Program-made: the position numbers and the translations under genes
Source: Druceiella hillmani
Taxonomy: Eukaryota > Arthropoda > Insecta > Lepidoptera > Hepialidae
Assembly: GCA_039881145.1 (NCBI GenBank)
Contig: JAYKKI010000060.1
Location: forward strand, 8,022,501 to 8,086,500
Reading direction: 5' to 3'
DNA length: 64,000 bases
Shown here: piece after piece, positions 46,423-58,959 of the stretch
Numbering within the stretch: position 1 is the first letter of the stretch
How the letters are laid out: each line of letters begins with the position of its first letter
The notes under the pieces: generated by a model
Database searches by the model: none
What the model was told of the DNA's origin: nothing
What the model saw: the letters and a program-made list of their open reading frames with translations, nothing else

Positions 46423-47062
46423 GAAAAGGCCAAAAATAGATTATTGACTTTCCGAACCACTAATAGCAGCGAACGTCTCACACGGTCACGTAATCTAAAG
46501 TAAAATAAAGGCACAAATTGTATTTTTAAGATTGTTGCAAAACTTAATCGCAGGTACGATCTATGTAATACTTTAAGTTTCAATTTAAATTAGTATATTC
46601 TATTCACCTTTATTCTATTTTATTTTTTAAGTTTTTATGTATTTATTCTCACATATAACTTAGATAATTTATTTACGTATGTAATTGCATTTATATTTGC
46701 ATATAATATGCACTCCGGGTGCGAGTGTATTGTTTACGCATTGTGTGAGCAGACGCTGTGTCTTGCCGTGCCGTTTGTAATTTATGGTCTGCGGGCATAG
46801 ATCACAAACTCTTGCATTTTACCCTTGCCATGTTTATAAATATTTATTTTTTTTATTCCTTTTTTTTAGTATTATTGGTTATATCAAATGTAATTCCAAT
46901 TCTCAATTTTAGGTGTTTGTAATTACTTGTTACATTATGTTAGCAGTGTTATTTTATAATTTCTTATACACATTTTTTTGTTGTTTTGTATGTAATTTGT
47001 TTCTGGTTCTCTTTTCTGTTACTGGTTAATATTATATTATTATAAATTTATAATATATTGAA

Positions 47063-49545
47063 ATGTCGTCCACATCTTCCTCAAATTCCTTTCATTCCTT
47101 TTCTCCTAACGATTCGCTCGATTCTTCACCTGACGATACATTTTTCGACACTTCCAATAATCCTTCTATATATAATATACTTCAATCCGCTTTTATCCCC
47201 TCACAACCAGATCTTAATTTCTGCTCCATAAACGCCCAGAGAATTCCGTGCCATTATTCAGACTTCATTAATTATTTTGAAAATCTGAACCTTCGCGCAT
47301 GTCTTGTTAGTGAGACCTGGCTCAAAGCTTCATTCCCATGATCTCATCTCCTTCATATTTCCTGTATATTAAGTAGCCCTAAGGCATCTTCAAAGAGCAA
47401 CTTCCTCTGTGACTTTAGTCGTATTGACCTACCATCTTTTCTTGAGGTTTCCAGATCTATTAACTGGGAAACAATTGCGATGAATCACTCTGTTGATGAA
47501 AAATTCACTGTTTTCAATAGTTGTATCACTAAACTGCTCGATAAACATGCTCCCCTAAAACTCGTCAAAATTAAGCGGAGAGCTGCGACTTGGCTAAACG
47601 ATTCTATTAAAAAAATGATGGCTACACGTGATCACGTTAAAACTAAATATAAGACTGATCCCAGCCCAAATCACTGGGAGAATTTTAGAGTGCTTGGAAG
47701 TAAATGTTCGCAAATGTGCCGAAATGCCAAAAAACACTATATTTCTGCATCATTACGTGATTGTACTCCTAATAATATTTGGAAGTTTTTGGGTACTCTA
47801 GGCATTGGAAAATCTTTTACCACTTCGGAGAGCTGGCGATTGGATATCGACCAATTAAATTCACATTTTTCTACGCCACCCACAGTACTTAAACCAGCTG
47901 TAAAGTCTGCAACTACGAACGGTATCTCGTCTTCATCCGTTTCTAATGAACATAAATTTACGCTAAGGGATACCTGTGAGTCCGAAGTTAAAGCTAATCT
48001 TCTTGCGATAAAATCGGAATCCATGGGATTTGATGGCTTAAATATTAGTGCTCTTAAACCAATAATAGATATCGTGGCTCCGGTCATCGCTGATATTTAT
48101 AATACCTCTTTGAAAACTGCTGTCTTTCCTTTGGAATGAATATATAGGCATATTGTGCCCGTACCTAAAATTCTATTACCTACGCAACCCAAGGATTTTC
48201 GGCCCATATCTATCCTACCGCTTCTATCTAAAGTCTTTGAACGTATTGTTCATGGTCAACTTGTTACTTTCTTCAATGCTCATAACTCTTTAAATCCACT
48301 TCAATCTGGCTTTAAAGCTTAAAACCTCAACTGCACTGTACCTTGTTAAGGTTACTGACGATATACGCTTGGCTATGGATAATACACAAGTCACTGTCCT
48401 TGTGTTTCTTGATTTCGGCAGTGCGTTCAACTCTGTTGGCTTTGATATTCTTCTTGCCCGCTTGAAATATCTTAATATATCCCAATATTCACTTGAGTGG
48501 TTAAGTTCATATCTTCATGGACGCAGGCAATGTGTTAAGTTGTCAGATACGTATTCTGAGTGGACTGATCTTACAGCTGGTGTACCTCAAGGTGTAGTTC
48601 TATCTCCTCTCCTCTTCTCAGTATTTATTGATGATGTTGTTAAAACATTTCCATCAATGACCTACAAATCTATGCGCACTCGAACCTCCATTCCTTAACA
48701 AAAACCATCGACATCCTTAATCAAGATCTGGCTTCAATTGGTCAGTGGGCTCATGAAATGGGTCTTTTGGTTAACCCAAGTAAGTCACAAGCTATCATCA
48801 TAGGCAGTAAAAGACTGACTACTAAAGTAAACCTGCCTAGTTTACCGAAATTATTGCTAAATAGTACAATAATACCATACACGTTAACTATTAAAAACCT
48901 GGGCCTACTGATCGATCAAAATCTTAATCGGCGGCCTCAAGTAAATGATGTTAGCCGTCGTGTTTTCAACAGTATACACTCTTTGAAACGTCTCCAAAAT
49001 TTTCTACCGACTAAAACAAAAATCAACTTTTGTCAAACACTTTTATTACCATTAATCGATTATGGAGACGTGTGCTATCCTGATCTTAATGAAGGATATT
49101 TGTGCAAGTTGGAACGTCTTCAAAATTTATGCATTCGGTATATCTTCGACCTCAGAAAATATGATCACATTTCTGAATACAGGTCACTTCTCAAATGGCT
49201 GACTTCTTCTTTTGAACTTCACATACTTACACTTCTTTTTAACATATTAAAAAATCCTCATATCTTAGTAGCAAATTTAAAGATTTGTCTGCTCACTGCC
49301 TTGGGCTGCTATCTGAAAGTTCACACACCCTACTTATTCCTAAACATACCTCTACCACTTACGAAAAATCCTTCACTGTCCAAGCAGCAAAAATTTGGAA
49401 TCACCTGGATCAGGAAAACAACGTCTCTAAACATTTCCAAAGATCGAGTGAAAAAGTCCTGCATCTCCTGAAACCTTTTCCTTTGTGTCCTTGCCCTTTC
49501 CTGTCTTTCCTATCCCAAATCATGTCAATATTTTGTTTCCTTTTT
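47063..49545 (+). pseudogene. LINE ORF2 relic: endonuclease remnant and reverse transcriptase
   Basis: Starts with an N-terminal extension and the first endonuclease motifs, LNFCSINAQ and LVSETWL (47220-47330); most of the ~230-residue endonuclease is then missing. 47480-48139 is the linker and start of the reverse transcriptase (WLNDSIKKMM, GFDGLNISALK). Past a stop at 48137 come VPVPK and DFRPISILPLLSKVFER, then TVLVFLDFGSAFNSV (first catalytic Asp block), GVPQGVVLSPLLFSVFIDDV, and a damaged A-D-D block where only NDLQIYAHS-type sequence remains in another frame (about 48653). 48758-49285 gives GLLVNPSKSQAII and the region after the catalytic core; the C-terminus (AAKIWNHLDQEN) is in a further frame, 49285-49545. 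Several frameshifts and the lost catalytic motif make it inactive. Confidence 0.85.
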
Positions 49546-49737
49546 TAATTTAATTTTGTATTTTTTTTTGTCTAATGTGCTATGAAGAATTTTCATTGTA
49601 AAATCTTTTACAGTCTACCAACTAAATTTCAATATAAATTGTTATGGTGGACTGGAAGAGATTGCTCATGTAGCAATAAGTTCGCCATATGTACTATATA
49701 TAAAAGTTAATAAATAAAATAAATAAATAAATTAAAG

Positions 49738-50794
49738 ATTAAAATGTGTAATTCTGTTGCTCTCTTATCGCATACATAACGTTTTAGAAAATTATCGCAC
49801 TTTTGCATTCATAATATTAGTTAGGTTTCTTTAAATAATCCCGGTAAAAATAACAGTGAAATCAATATAATCGTTGTTAGAAATCAATATTGTATTTCAT
49901 GTCCTTGGAAAGCTTATTACTTTTATCATTATGTTTATATGTTTTTCCTAGCCTTCTTTGATTTTAGATTGTGAAATTATGTGCTGTGTTTTGTTGAGAA
50001 AACTTTTACTCTTCGTGTCTAATGACTTAGCGCGTGCGTGGTCATCATGAAATGTTGATATAAACTTTTAAAATCAAATTATAACAGATTTTGCCACTTT
50101 TTCAAATTATTTATTTATTTATTTATGAAACTTTATGCAAGCTTAGAAAACACAGTATATAATACCAGATCCATTGTGAGAAGAGCAATCTTTTACATCC
50201 AATTACAATGGGTCAAGTGAATAAACAAGCACAGATTATAAATGCTTTTAAACGTAATTTAGATTTAACAACTAAGGCAGGCAATGTAACTTTAGACGAC
50301 TTTTAAACACAGACAATGAGGGCGCACTACATTATTGGTGTTCAGTTGTTTCCATAATATAATAGCTTATAAATAAAGGTTCAATTTCGTGAAAGAAGTT
50401 ATATTTCACTTGTCGATCGCCTTGTTGAACCTCATACACAGTTTCATGCTTATTTTGTTACATATGTTTATGTGGGATACAACAAGATATAATCTGCAAT
50501 TTATATTATCTAGTTCAAAGAGTGTCATTTAACAGTATCATTTTTATCTTTGCACTAACACCAAATGAACTTTTTTTGGGCAAGTGTTATTTTTATTTTG
50601 CAATGTAGAATATACGCTTCGTATGTAGTACACAACAGTGTTTTTTATATTGATCAGTACTAAGGGTCGTGCCCGTAAACGCCAACTACAAACACTTCTT
50701 TCGTTTTTCATCTTGCCATCCAGCGATGTGCCACTCGAAGGCGGCAAATCTCTCAATGGTGTCGGTTACTTTTTTGCGCTATGTCTTTTTTATT

Positions 50795-50854
<60 letters not shown>

Positions 50855-51129
50855 CTGTGCTCCATAAATATAATTATGCTTTTCATAAAATTTTCACCTT
50901 TTAAATTAGGAGTTATGAATAAATTTCAACTTTCAAGTTAGTTAAAGCACAAGAGACTATACCGCTTGATACGTATGAAAAAATGTATTACACAATTAGA
51001 TAAATATTGACATAACTTTTCCAATTTAAAATACTTAGTTGACGTAAATATTTCAGAAAAATCGACAAAAAAATCGGCAAATTTATAGATTTTAGAGAAT
51101 ATCGTGTCTAGTCTGAAGTGAAATTACTT
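49738..51129. other. AT-rich DNA; possible minus-strand LINE 3' end; TA microsatellite
   Basis: TTTATTTATTTATTTATGAA at 50108-50127 followed to the right by moderately complex sequence up to about 50530 could be the TAAA-tailed 3' end of a minus-strand LINE, but no conserved protein motif confirms it. 50803-50854 is a (GT)n/(TA)n microsatellite that opens frames on the plus strand (50638-50941); these are not genes. Confidence 0.35.
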
Positions 51130-51603
51130 TATTTACCATAAGATATCACTAATATGGACGATATTTACCATAAGATATCACTAATATGGATGATATTTAC
51201 CATAAGATACAACTAATATGGACGATATTTACCATAAGATATCACTAATATGGACGATATTTACCATAAGATATCACTAATATGGACGATATTTACCATA
51301 AGATATAACTAATATGGACGATATTTACCATAAGATATTACTAATATGGACGATATTTACTATAAGATATCACTAATATGGACGATATTTACCATAAGAT
51401 ATTACTAATATGGACGATATTCACCATAAGATATCACTATATATGTTACTAATATGGACGATATTAGTAACATATATAGTGATATCTTATCCATTATATG
51501 GACTATATATGTTACTAATATGGACTATATATGTTACTAATATAGATATTACTAATATGGATGATATTCACCATAAGATATTTACCATAAAATATCACTA
51601 ATA
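51130..51603. repeat. 32-bp tandem array with internal inversion
   Basis: The unit ACCATAAGATATCACTAATA, TGGACGATATTT repeats about a dozen times with few substitutions from 51130 to 51425. Then 51426-51455 and 51461-51490 form perfect 30-bp inverted arms around GGACG, followed by shorter ATATGTTACTAATATGGACT units and a final partial copy ending at 51603. High identity between units means recent amplification. The frame at 51410-51601 is a by-product. Confidence 0.93.
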
Positions 51604-53705
51604 TGGACGATGTGTAGGCTGTTTTTTCATTATTTTACGCTGTTTTTTTCATTATTTTAGCTTTATTAGTTTCCAAAATAAGATGGAATATATTTTATCA
51701 CATTTCTCAGTCTGTTTTGAAGATGTTATTATATTTAAATAGTTATTAAATGTTTATAAGATATAATTAACAATTAGCACTTTTAGAGGGGTATCGTCTT
51801 TACCACATGTGGATTGACTCCCTAACATTTGATTTTAATATTTGTCAATATTGGCTTATTTTTTGATCCAGCTAAGATTTAGCTGCATTCAAATACTCGC
51901 TACGAACTCAATTAAATATTGCTTTGGATATTTGCTATTTGCAGGCTAATATAAAATATACCATGTAAAATTTGAAGTTTTTACATTAAGCCGTTTCTAA
52001 GAAATAAACGTCTGTGACAAACGGTCACACGAATGATCTGATATAGCAAAAAGTTTTAAGAAACAAATTTATTAATTTGCGGAATTTTTATTTTACTGTT
52101 TGTTTGTCTGTCTGTTAGATTACGTATCATATAAAATGTATTGAATGGGTTTGAACGAAGTTAACTGTTTTTATTATTCAGAGTGAATAATTGAGGCACA
52201 TGGCGTTTTAAGAATTTGTCTCTGTTATAAAGTCTGAGTGTTTGTATGCGTTTTACTCAAAAAATATTAATTAAATCTAGTTTTTTTAATTAAATTTAAT
52301 TTGTCTTGTAATTTTTATTAAAATCTAAATATGGAATTGATTTTTATGTGAAATTTAGAAATTATACTTTTAAAATAGTGAAATCTAATTCAGAAATGAA
52401 TTTTTAAGAAGCACTGGAAAAATATAAATATGATTATTTACATCAAATAAGTGCTGTTATACTCCGTATGTCTTTGAAAAATTGTATTAATAATAACTAT
52501 TACTTTTCTTTGGGTTCGGCAAAATCGAGTTATCCGATGCAGAGCCCAGCTGCAATGAAGTGATGGGCAGTGGGCGGTGACCGAACTAGACACAAGATTT
52601 GCATGAAGTTCAAATCTCGTATCCATTCCACCTACTTTCAAAACAGACTCCCAAATAATCTACAAGGGTTCAAAACCCAACTTAAGAACTGGTTCCAAAA
52701 CTTTTTAGTGCTATTATATTTCATGTTTTTAGGGGTAAAGTTTTCAAAGCACAGAAGATCATGCTCACTACTTCTGTTTAATTCCTAAATATTTGTCTTA
52801 AGAAAATTCTTTAATGGCTTCAGTGGCGTGATGTAATTCGTTAAGTAGAAAAAAATAAAAAACTTCAGGAAATTAAATAAATTTATTTTTGGCCCATTTT
52901 TCATGTATGTTTTTAACCTTTCGGAAAAATACGATAATTTTCGCGAATTCTCGTAAATTTCTTATACAATACGTATAAAAATTAGGCCTGTAAGTCATCT
53001 TCATACCAATATTATGGGTCTTAGAAATTTTATGAAGGTGCGAATACCACAGTAGATAACTAAATTGTTGTTTTAGATGTATAGTGTTGTTTTGATGATT
53101 TGGGATTTTTTTTCAATCCAGAAGTTAGTAGGAGATTAAGCCAATGTCGTTTTCATAGTCTTATTAAATAAATTATTAATTTGAATAAATTGTTCTTTTT
53201 TAGTTACGCATGTCTGTATTTACATTTGAATAAAACAATTGTAAGTTATGTTTAGATATTTTTAAAATTAAATTAAATTTTAAATTGAAAGCAAGGCAAG
53301 AGCAAGAGGTAAGATAATATTATGAAGAAACCAGACGTTCGTTGTAATTTGGTTTCCTTTGTTTTTTTATTTAATAATTATTTACAATTAGGACTATACA
53401 AGAACGCTAGAAAATAGGTGTTCAATTATATATATCAGGGAGCCTGAATATAAATTTTCATGGCTGCAACTTTATTTATCTAACATTTAAAGGCCCCAAT
53501 CGAAATTTTCAAACTTTTAAAGGCCTTGAATTTCCAAAAATAATTTCTTGGTATTAGAAAATTAGAAAGAGTATTTAGACGCCAAGAGAAACATAAGTAC
53601 TAAATACCAAGTTTGTGGGCTTTGAAATTCCGGAAGATTTCATTCTCAGTCAATCTGCGAGTGAGCGATCATCGGCTTTTATCTACACACACACATATAT
53701 CTGTA

Positions 53706-53765
<60 letters not shown>

Positions 53766-54334
53766 CTATACTAATATGAGTAGTTATCGACGATTTCTTA
53801 TTTTTTTATAAAAGTTACGGTCTATTTGATTTTTATATTTTTGCAATTTTAAATATGTTGGTTGTATTTCTTTTTCTTAAGGACTTCTTTCAATTCGAGA
53901 TTTTCGAGATAAAATTATAAATATATTGTAAGTAAGTATGAGACAACAATTAAACGTACTAGCCATTATGTTGAATATTGAAATGATCTCAAAAATAAAC
54001 CAATGACCAAAGTTTTAGGGAGCGATATAACTTATTGGTTGTTTAGGTATGCAGAAATAGTTAATATCATGTTCCTAAAGTCTATAAATATTTTGTTTGA
54101 TTGTTCTTTTTCTTAGTCGTTACACTCTTGGCTGAGTGGTCAGGGTTATCGTGTTAAGCATCACCTGATGCCTTCGTGTAGGGGACGTTCATGGCTATCT
54201 TGTATCTTGAGCTGGTCAATTCATTTCATTGGTGCTGTTTCATGTAATTTGGTCTTTATATTTTACCCTCCACCATCAGCCATTCGATACTAACATTACC
54301 ATGCCGCGAGACGTATCCGAAGACTTTCGTTATG
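51604..54334. other. Mostly non-coding; two weak retroelement scraps; TA microsatellite
   Basis: 52570-52770 on the plus strand reads KFKSRIHSTYFQNRLPNNLQ, GFKTQLKNWFQNF, resembling the last residues of LINE polyproteins (x-LPxx-I/L-x-x-FK-x-x-LKxWL). A (TA)n tract lies at 53697-53760. At about 54122-54200, TTGGCTGAGTGGTCAGGG looks like a tRNA-type A box, but no good B box follows, so a SINE head is only possible. Nothing else recognised. Confidence 0.4.
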
Positions 54335-54480
54335 CGTGATGTACAACGTTGGACAAAAGCTGCCTGATAAAGAGTTCTTGGAGAATGGATCCATTATTAC
54401 GAAACTTAGTTCACGATACTCCAAGCATTTTGTGCCAACATCACATTTCCTGGGCGTCTACCTTTTTTTTCAAAATTTCC
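54335..54480 (-). pseudogene. RTE-type LINE scrap
   Basis: The reverse complement aligns with 37783-37910. It shares AAAAAAGGTAGA, AGAAATNTNGTGTTGGC, AAGCTTGGAATATCGT-like and TNCNTAATAATNNATCCAT patterns, ending with GCTTTTGTCCAA against GCGTTTGTCCAA. It covers the DALEMWCWRR to NVSILEE part of the RTE reverse transcriptase. The overlapping plus-strand frames (54336-54602) are shadows of this fragment. Same family as 37560-38185, opposite orientation. Confidence 0.7.
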
Positions 54481-55330
54481 CGAATTTTGCCCACAACACA
54501 GAAAATTATTTATTGCGTATTATTAAATTTTATTTAGGAATGGCTTTCTTTGACATATTAAATATAATGTCCATAAAGATGTTTGAAATTACTTACCTTT
54601 AAATTAAAAATAAATATTTTATTTTTAATAAAACGGTATTACCAGTATTTAAAATTGGTCTAACCGTGTTATCATATGCGATAAAATAATAACACTGTGA
54701 ATATTAGTGTTTTCTGTTCTATATAATAATTGAAAGTATGAGAGTAAGTTCGATTTTCACCTCAAATAGAAACGTTTCTTTTTGGTAACACTTTTGTTAT
54801 TTCCAGTGAAGGAGATCTCAAGTGATTGTGGATAACTATCTTTCATTTCATGGTCATATTAGGCACATTTTCAAGACTGCATATGTGAAATTTAAATTTG
54901 TATGATGTTAGTGTAATATTAATTATATTAAGACTTACATTTAATCTTCATGCTCGCGTTAAATTCAATGGAAACTCCGTCATTTAATTTTAATATAGCA
55001 GTAAAATTATTGATAATTTTGTATTGGTAAAAGTAACATAAAATATGTAATTCGTTTTAAAAATTTCTATTCATTGTTTAGAGATAAAGTATACTGACAA
55101 AATGGTAAAATAAAAAAAAAAATTTGAAACGAAGGTACCCTATACTTTCGTCTTTGATACATAATTTTTTGGAATTCATTTAAAATTTTTTGCTTATTTT
55201 GGTTGAACTCATTCAAGTTGATTTTTTTTGTTTTAATTTTCTGTACATTCAAGTAATAATAATATATAAGTAAGAAATTTAAGTTATGTTTGAACATAAT
55301 AAATACATCAGAATTTCATATTTTTTTAAT
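54481..55330. other. AT-rich non-coding DNA
   Basis: No supported feature. The minus-strand frame at 55067-55297 is Asn/Lys/Phe-rich, as expected from AT bias. Confidence 0.45.
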
Positions 55331-55471
55331 ACACTTTTTTGAAAAAATAGCGAAATAAAACACAATCGAAACGCGCGCACTTGTAGGGTATTTGTGCATT
55401 GCAATGCGCAGATATCCCATAAGTGCGCGCGTTTCGATTTTGTTTTATTTCGCTGTATTTCCAAAAAAGGG
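55331..55471. repeat. Long near-complete palindrome with GC-rich core
   Basis: The segment 55350-55453 folds on itself: left GCGAAATAAAAC, CGAAACGCGCGCACTT, right AAGTGCGCGCGTTTCG, GTTTTATTTCGC, meeting at GCATTGCAATGC without a loop. About six mismatches occur in 52 pairs. Weaker pairing (CTTTTTTG against CCAAAAAAGG) extends outwards to about 55331 and 55471. The CpG-rich arms stand out from AT-rich flanks. It may be a short foldback element or the footprint of an inverted duplication; it would also make a long RNA hairpin. Confidence 0.85.
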
Positions 55472-55819
55472 TTTCGTTAAAGATAATGCTTTCCTTCTTA
55501 AATAGGGGATAAATAATCCTAATAAATAAGTCTCTTTTATTTTATTTTACTTGAATTTATTGAAATAATTATGATTTTGTATAAAAAATGCATACTTCTT
55601 TCCCACATGTCTCCAACGATTTGCAAACTCTTTTTTCTTAGAACTATAATTAAGATATTAATAATAACCATTACTTTTCTTAGATATTTAAGATATTAAT
55701 ATTAAAAATTACTGGAAACTAGAAAACTATAACGATGATACTAATCTTCATAGTTTTCAAGATTTTCATGATATTTTTAAGCCCATGAAAAATACATTGG
55801 GTTATATTCTGCCATGATA
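55472..55819. other. AT-rich non-coding DNA
   Basis: Short internal repetition around AGATATTAATA, but no gene or element. Confidence 0.4.
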
Positions 55820-56202
55820 AAAAATTATATTAATATTTGTGCAGAGGATCTTTGTAGTACGAATATTACTCCTACTTAAAACGTTTTATTTTTTGTTAAA
55901 TTTGTGTAACGGCTAAGAAATATTCCTTTAATCACAGTAGTTCTGCAATAATAATAAACAAATAGTTCCGTCTGTGTTTTCACATACGTCGTTTAAATAT
56001 AACTTATTATATTAATATTTGTACATAGTGTGCAGAGGATATTCGTAGTGCGAATATTACTCCTACTTAAAACGTTTTATTTTTTGTTAAATTTATGTAA
56101 CGGCTAAGAAATATTCCTTTAATCACAGTAGTTCTGCAATAATAATAAACAAATAGTTCCGTCTGTGTTTTCACATACGTCGTTTAAATATAACTTATTT
56201 AT
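55820..56202. repeat. 191-bp tandem duplication
   Basis: Two almost identical units. The block CTACTTAAAACGTTTTATTT, GTAACGGCTAAGAAATATTC, ATCACAGTAGTTCTGCAATA, TCCGTCTGTGTTTTCACATA occurs twice, with the TATTCCTTT anchor at 55921 and 56112. Near identity implies a recent event. It lies directly left of the ~185-bp satellite, but the sequences differ. Confidence 0.93.
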
Positions 56203-56224
56203 TTCTCGAATTATTAATTACATA

Positions 56225-58240
56225 AGTGTTTCTTTTAATTATATCATTTCTTTTCTAGCAAATAAATGGCCTGGACAAGAAAAGTATTATATGTAAAAAA
56301 GATTTATATGTACGACAGTCACCATCAGCGTTTTAATACATAGCTCTCTAACATATGCATATTTTGTCAATAAATTTATAATTTCAACTAATTTATTCAT
56401 TCAGTTATTATTCAATCGGTAGTTCTTTTCATTACACGGATATCAATAATTTCACTTCTCCTGAATAAATGTATTGGATAAGAAAAATATTTATGTGTAC
56501 GATAGCCACGGCGAGTATTCAATTTCTTAACTCTTTAACATATGTATATTTTGTCAATAAATTTATAATTTCAACTAATTTATTCATTCAGTTATTATTC
56601 AATCGGTAGTTCTTTTCATTACATGGATATCAATAATTTCACTTCTCCTGAATAAATGTATTGAACAAGAAAAAGATTTATGTGTACGACAGTCACGACA
56701 AGCGTTAAATTTCAGAACTCTCTAACATAGGCATATTTTATCAATAAATGTATAATTTTAACTCATTTATTCCTCCAGTTATCATTCAATGGGTATTTTT
56801 CTAATTACACGGGTATTCATAATTTCATTTCTCGCGAACAAATGCATTGAACAAGAAAAAGATTCATATGTACGACAGTCACGACGAGCGTTAAATTTCA
56901 GAACTCTCTAACATAGGCATACTTTATCGATAAATGTATAATTTTAACTCATTTATTCCTCCAGTTATCATTCAATGGGTATTTTTTTAATTACACGGGT
57001 ATTCATAATTTCATTTCTCGTGAATAAATGTATTGAATAAGAAGAAGATTCATATGTACGACAGTCACGACGAGCGTTAAATTTCAGAACTCTCTAACAT
57101 AGGCATATTTTATGGATAAATGTATAATTTTAACTCATTTATTCCTCCAGTTATCATTCAATGGGTATTTTTTTAATTACACGGGTATTCATAATTTCAT
57201 TTCTCGCGAATAAATGTAATGAATAAGAAAAAGATTTATGTGTACGACAGTCACGACGAGCGTTAAATTTCAGAACTCTCTAACATATGCATATTTTACC
57301 AATAAATGTATAATTTTAACTCATTTAATCTTCCAGTTATAATTAAATCGTTATTTTTTTAATTACACGGGTATTCATAATTTCATTTCTCGCGAATAAA
57401 TGTATGGAACAAGAAAAATATTCATATGTACGACAGTCACGACGAGTGTTAAATTTCATAACTCTCTAACATATGCATATTTTACCAATAAATATATAAT
57501 TTTAACCCATTTATTCCTCCAGTTATCATTCGATCGGTAGTTTTTTTAATTGCTCGGGTATCGCTAATTTCATTTCTCGCCAATAAATGCACTGAACAAC
57601 AAACGTATTTATATGTATGACAATCATGACGAGTGTCAAATTTCATAGCTTTGTAACACATGCATATTTTACCAATAAATGTATAATTTTAACTCATTAA
57701 TTCCTCCAGTTATCATGCAATCGGTAGTTTTTTAATTGCTCGGGCATCTATAATTTAATTTCTCGCGAATAAATGCACTGAACAACAAACGTATTTATAT
57801 GTACGACAGTCACGACGAGTATTAAATTTCATAACTCTCTAACATATGCATATTTTATCGATAAATCTATAATTTTAACTTATTTATTCCTCCAGTTGCA
57901 TTCAATCGGTAGTTTTTTTAATTACACGGGCATCAGTCATTTAATTTCTCGCGAATAAACGTCTGGGACAAGAAAATTATTTATATGTATGACAGTCACG
58001 GCGAGTATTAAATTTCTTAGCTCTTTAATATATGCATATTTTACCAGTAAATGTGTAATTTTAACTTATTTATTCCTCCAGTTGCATTCAATCGGTAGTT
58101 TTTTAATTACACGGGTATCAATAATTTCATTTCTCGCGAATAAATGTCTGGGACAAGAAAAGTATTTATATGCGTGACAGTCACGACGAGTGTTAAATTT
58201 CATAGCTCTTTAACACATGCATATTTTACCAATAAAGATA
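56225..58240. repeat. ~185-bp satellite array, about eleven monomers
   Basis: The monomer contains TTTCATTTCTCGCGAATAAA, TGTATTGAACAAGAAAAAGA, TTTATATGTACGACAGTCAC, GACGAGCGTTAAATTTCA, AACTCTCTAACATATGCATA, TTTTACCAATAAATGTATAA, TTTTAACTCATTTATTCCTC, CAGTTATCATTCAATCGGTA and AATTACACGGGTATC. Successive starts are about 184-192 bases apart from 56225 to 58240. Central monomers (about 56640-57400) are most alike and edge monomers more diverged, the usual pattern of unequal exchange. The right edge is abrupt at about 58240. No gene is encoded; frames at 57989-58332 are by-products. Confidence 0.95.
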
Positions 58241-58906
58241 TCATTTCAAAATACAAGCACGTTGTCTATTATCGCACCAAGACTCCGCTCCGCACAAAAG
58301 TAACTCGAATTTATGATTATCAACTAAAGTGAAAACTGACTCGCATTTGTCAGGTCCATTTCTATCTAATACATTTTGCTTGTTAACATTGATATTGCTT
58401 ACATCGTTATCAGTTTCAATGGCAATTGAAAAGTATTACACGCACCTTGTATCCAATTGAAAGTAAACTTGACAAGATTTAGTCGAGCGAAACTTACATC
58501 TGATTAATATGCGGCCTGTCTGTACGTTAATTTTTAATTAATTTTTTTTTCTAGTGCATAGTTCGAAAATATTTGATTCGGTGGCTGCTTTGCTGAATAC
58601 CGAACTATTTTAATAGTACAACATAAGTCAATGTCTGGTATAGATTGAGAATAGATGGTTAATTTTATTTTAATTCGTATTAAAATAAAGTGAAATTAAA
58701 TCATACGAACTAAGAATCTGATTGCTATTACCGATATAACTTTTTGCATTAAAGAGCATCCCTCTAATATATATTATAAGATACTTGCAGCTATAGCAAA
58801 ATTATATTTTAAATGAGAAAAAGTATAAATACGTCTTTATTAGGTAAGTTTGTGCTTTTATTGTTTATACTTAGTTTTTTACAAGAAAAACAGTAAGGGG
58901 GTATAT

Positions 58907-58959
<53 letters not shown>

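Larger units (their letters stand above)
45925..49737 (+). mobile_element. Nearly full-length, inactive jockey/CR1-type LINE
   Basis: A non-LTR retrotransposon with ORF1 relic (45935-46422), a ~640-bp spacer, ORF2 relic (47063-49545) and a 3' untranslated tail ending in TAAA repeats (49713-49737). It is about 3.8 kb, somewhat short because much of the endonuclease is deleted. The 3' end matches the truncated copy at 27812-28656, which defines the terminus. The 5' end is uncertain, since ORF1 starts without an obvious upstream leader. The clade is given broadly because only motif-level recognition was possible. The tail is shared with the SINE at 33331-33525. Confidence 0.85.

Noticed and set aside
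47737..48087. Minus-strand 116-residue frame
   Set aside because: Antisense shadow of the LINE ORF2 relic.
54110..54240. Second tRNA-derived SINE head (TTGGCTGAGTGGTCAGGG)
   Set aside because: An A-box-like sequence alone, with no convincing B box at the expected distance and no tail; left as a remark only.
54336..54602. Plus-strand frames of 88 and 62 residues
   Set aside because: They overlap the minus-strand RTE fragment, which aligns at DNA level with 37783-37910; the plus frames are its shadow.
56225..58240. CRISPR-like array
   Set aside because: The ~185-base units are homologous along their whole length, with no short repeat alternating with unique spacers; it is satellite DNA.
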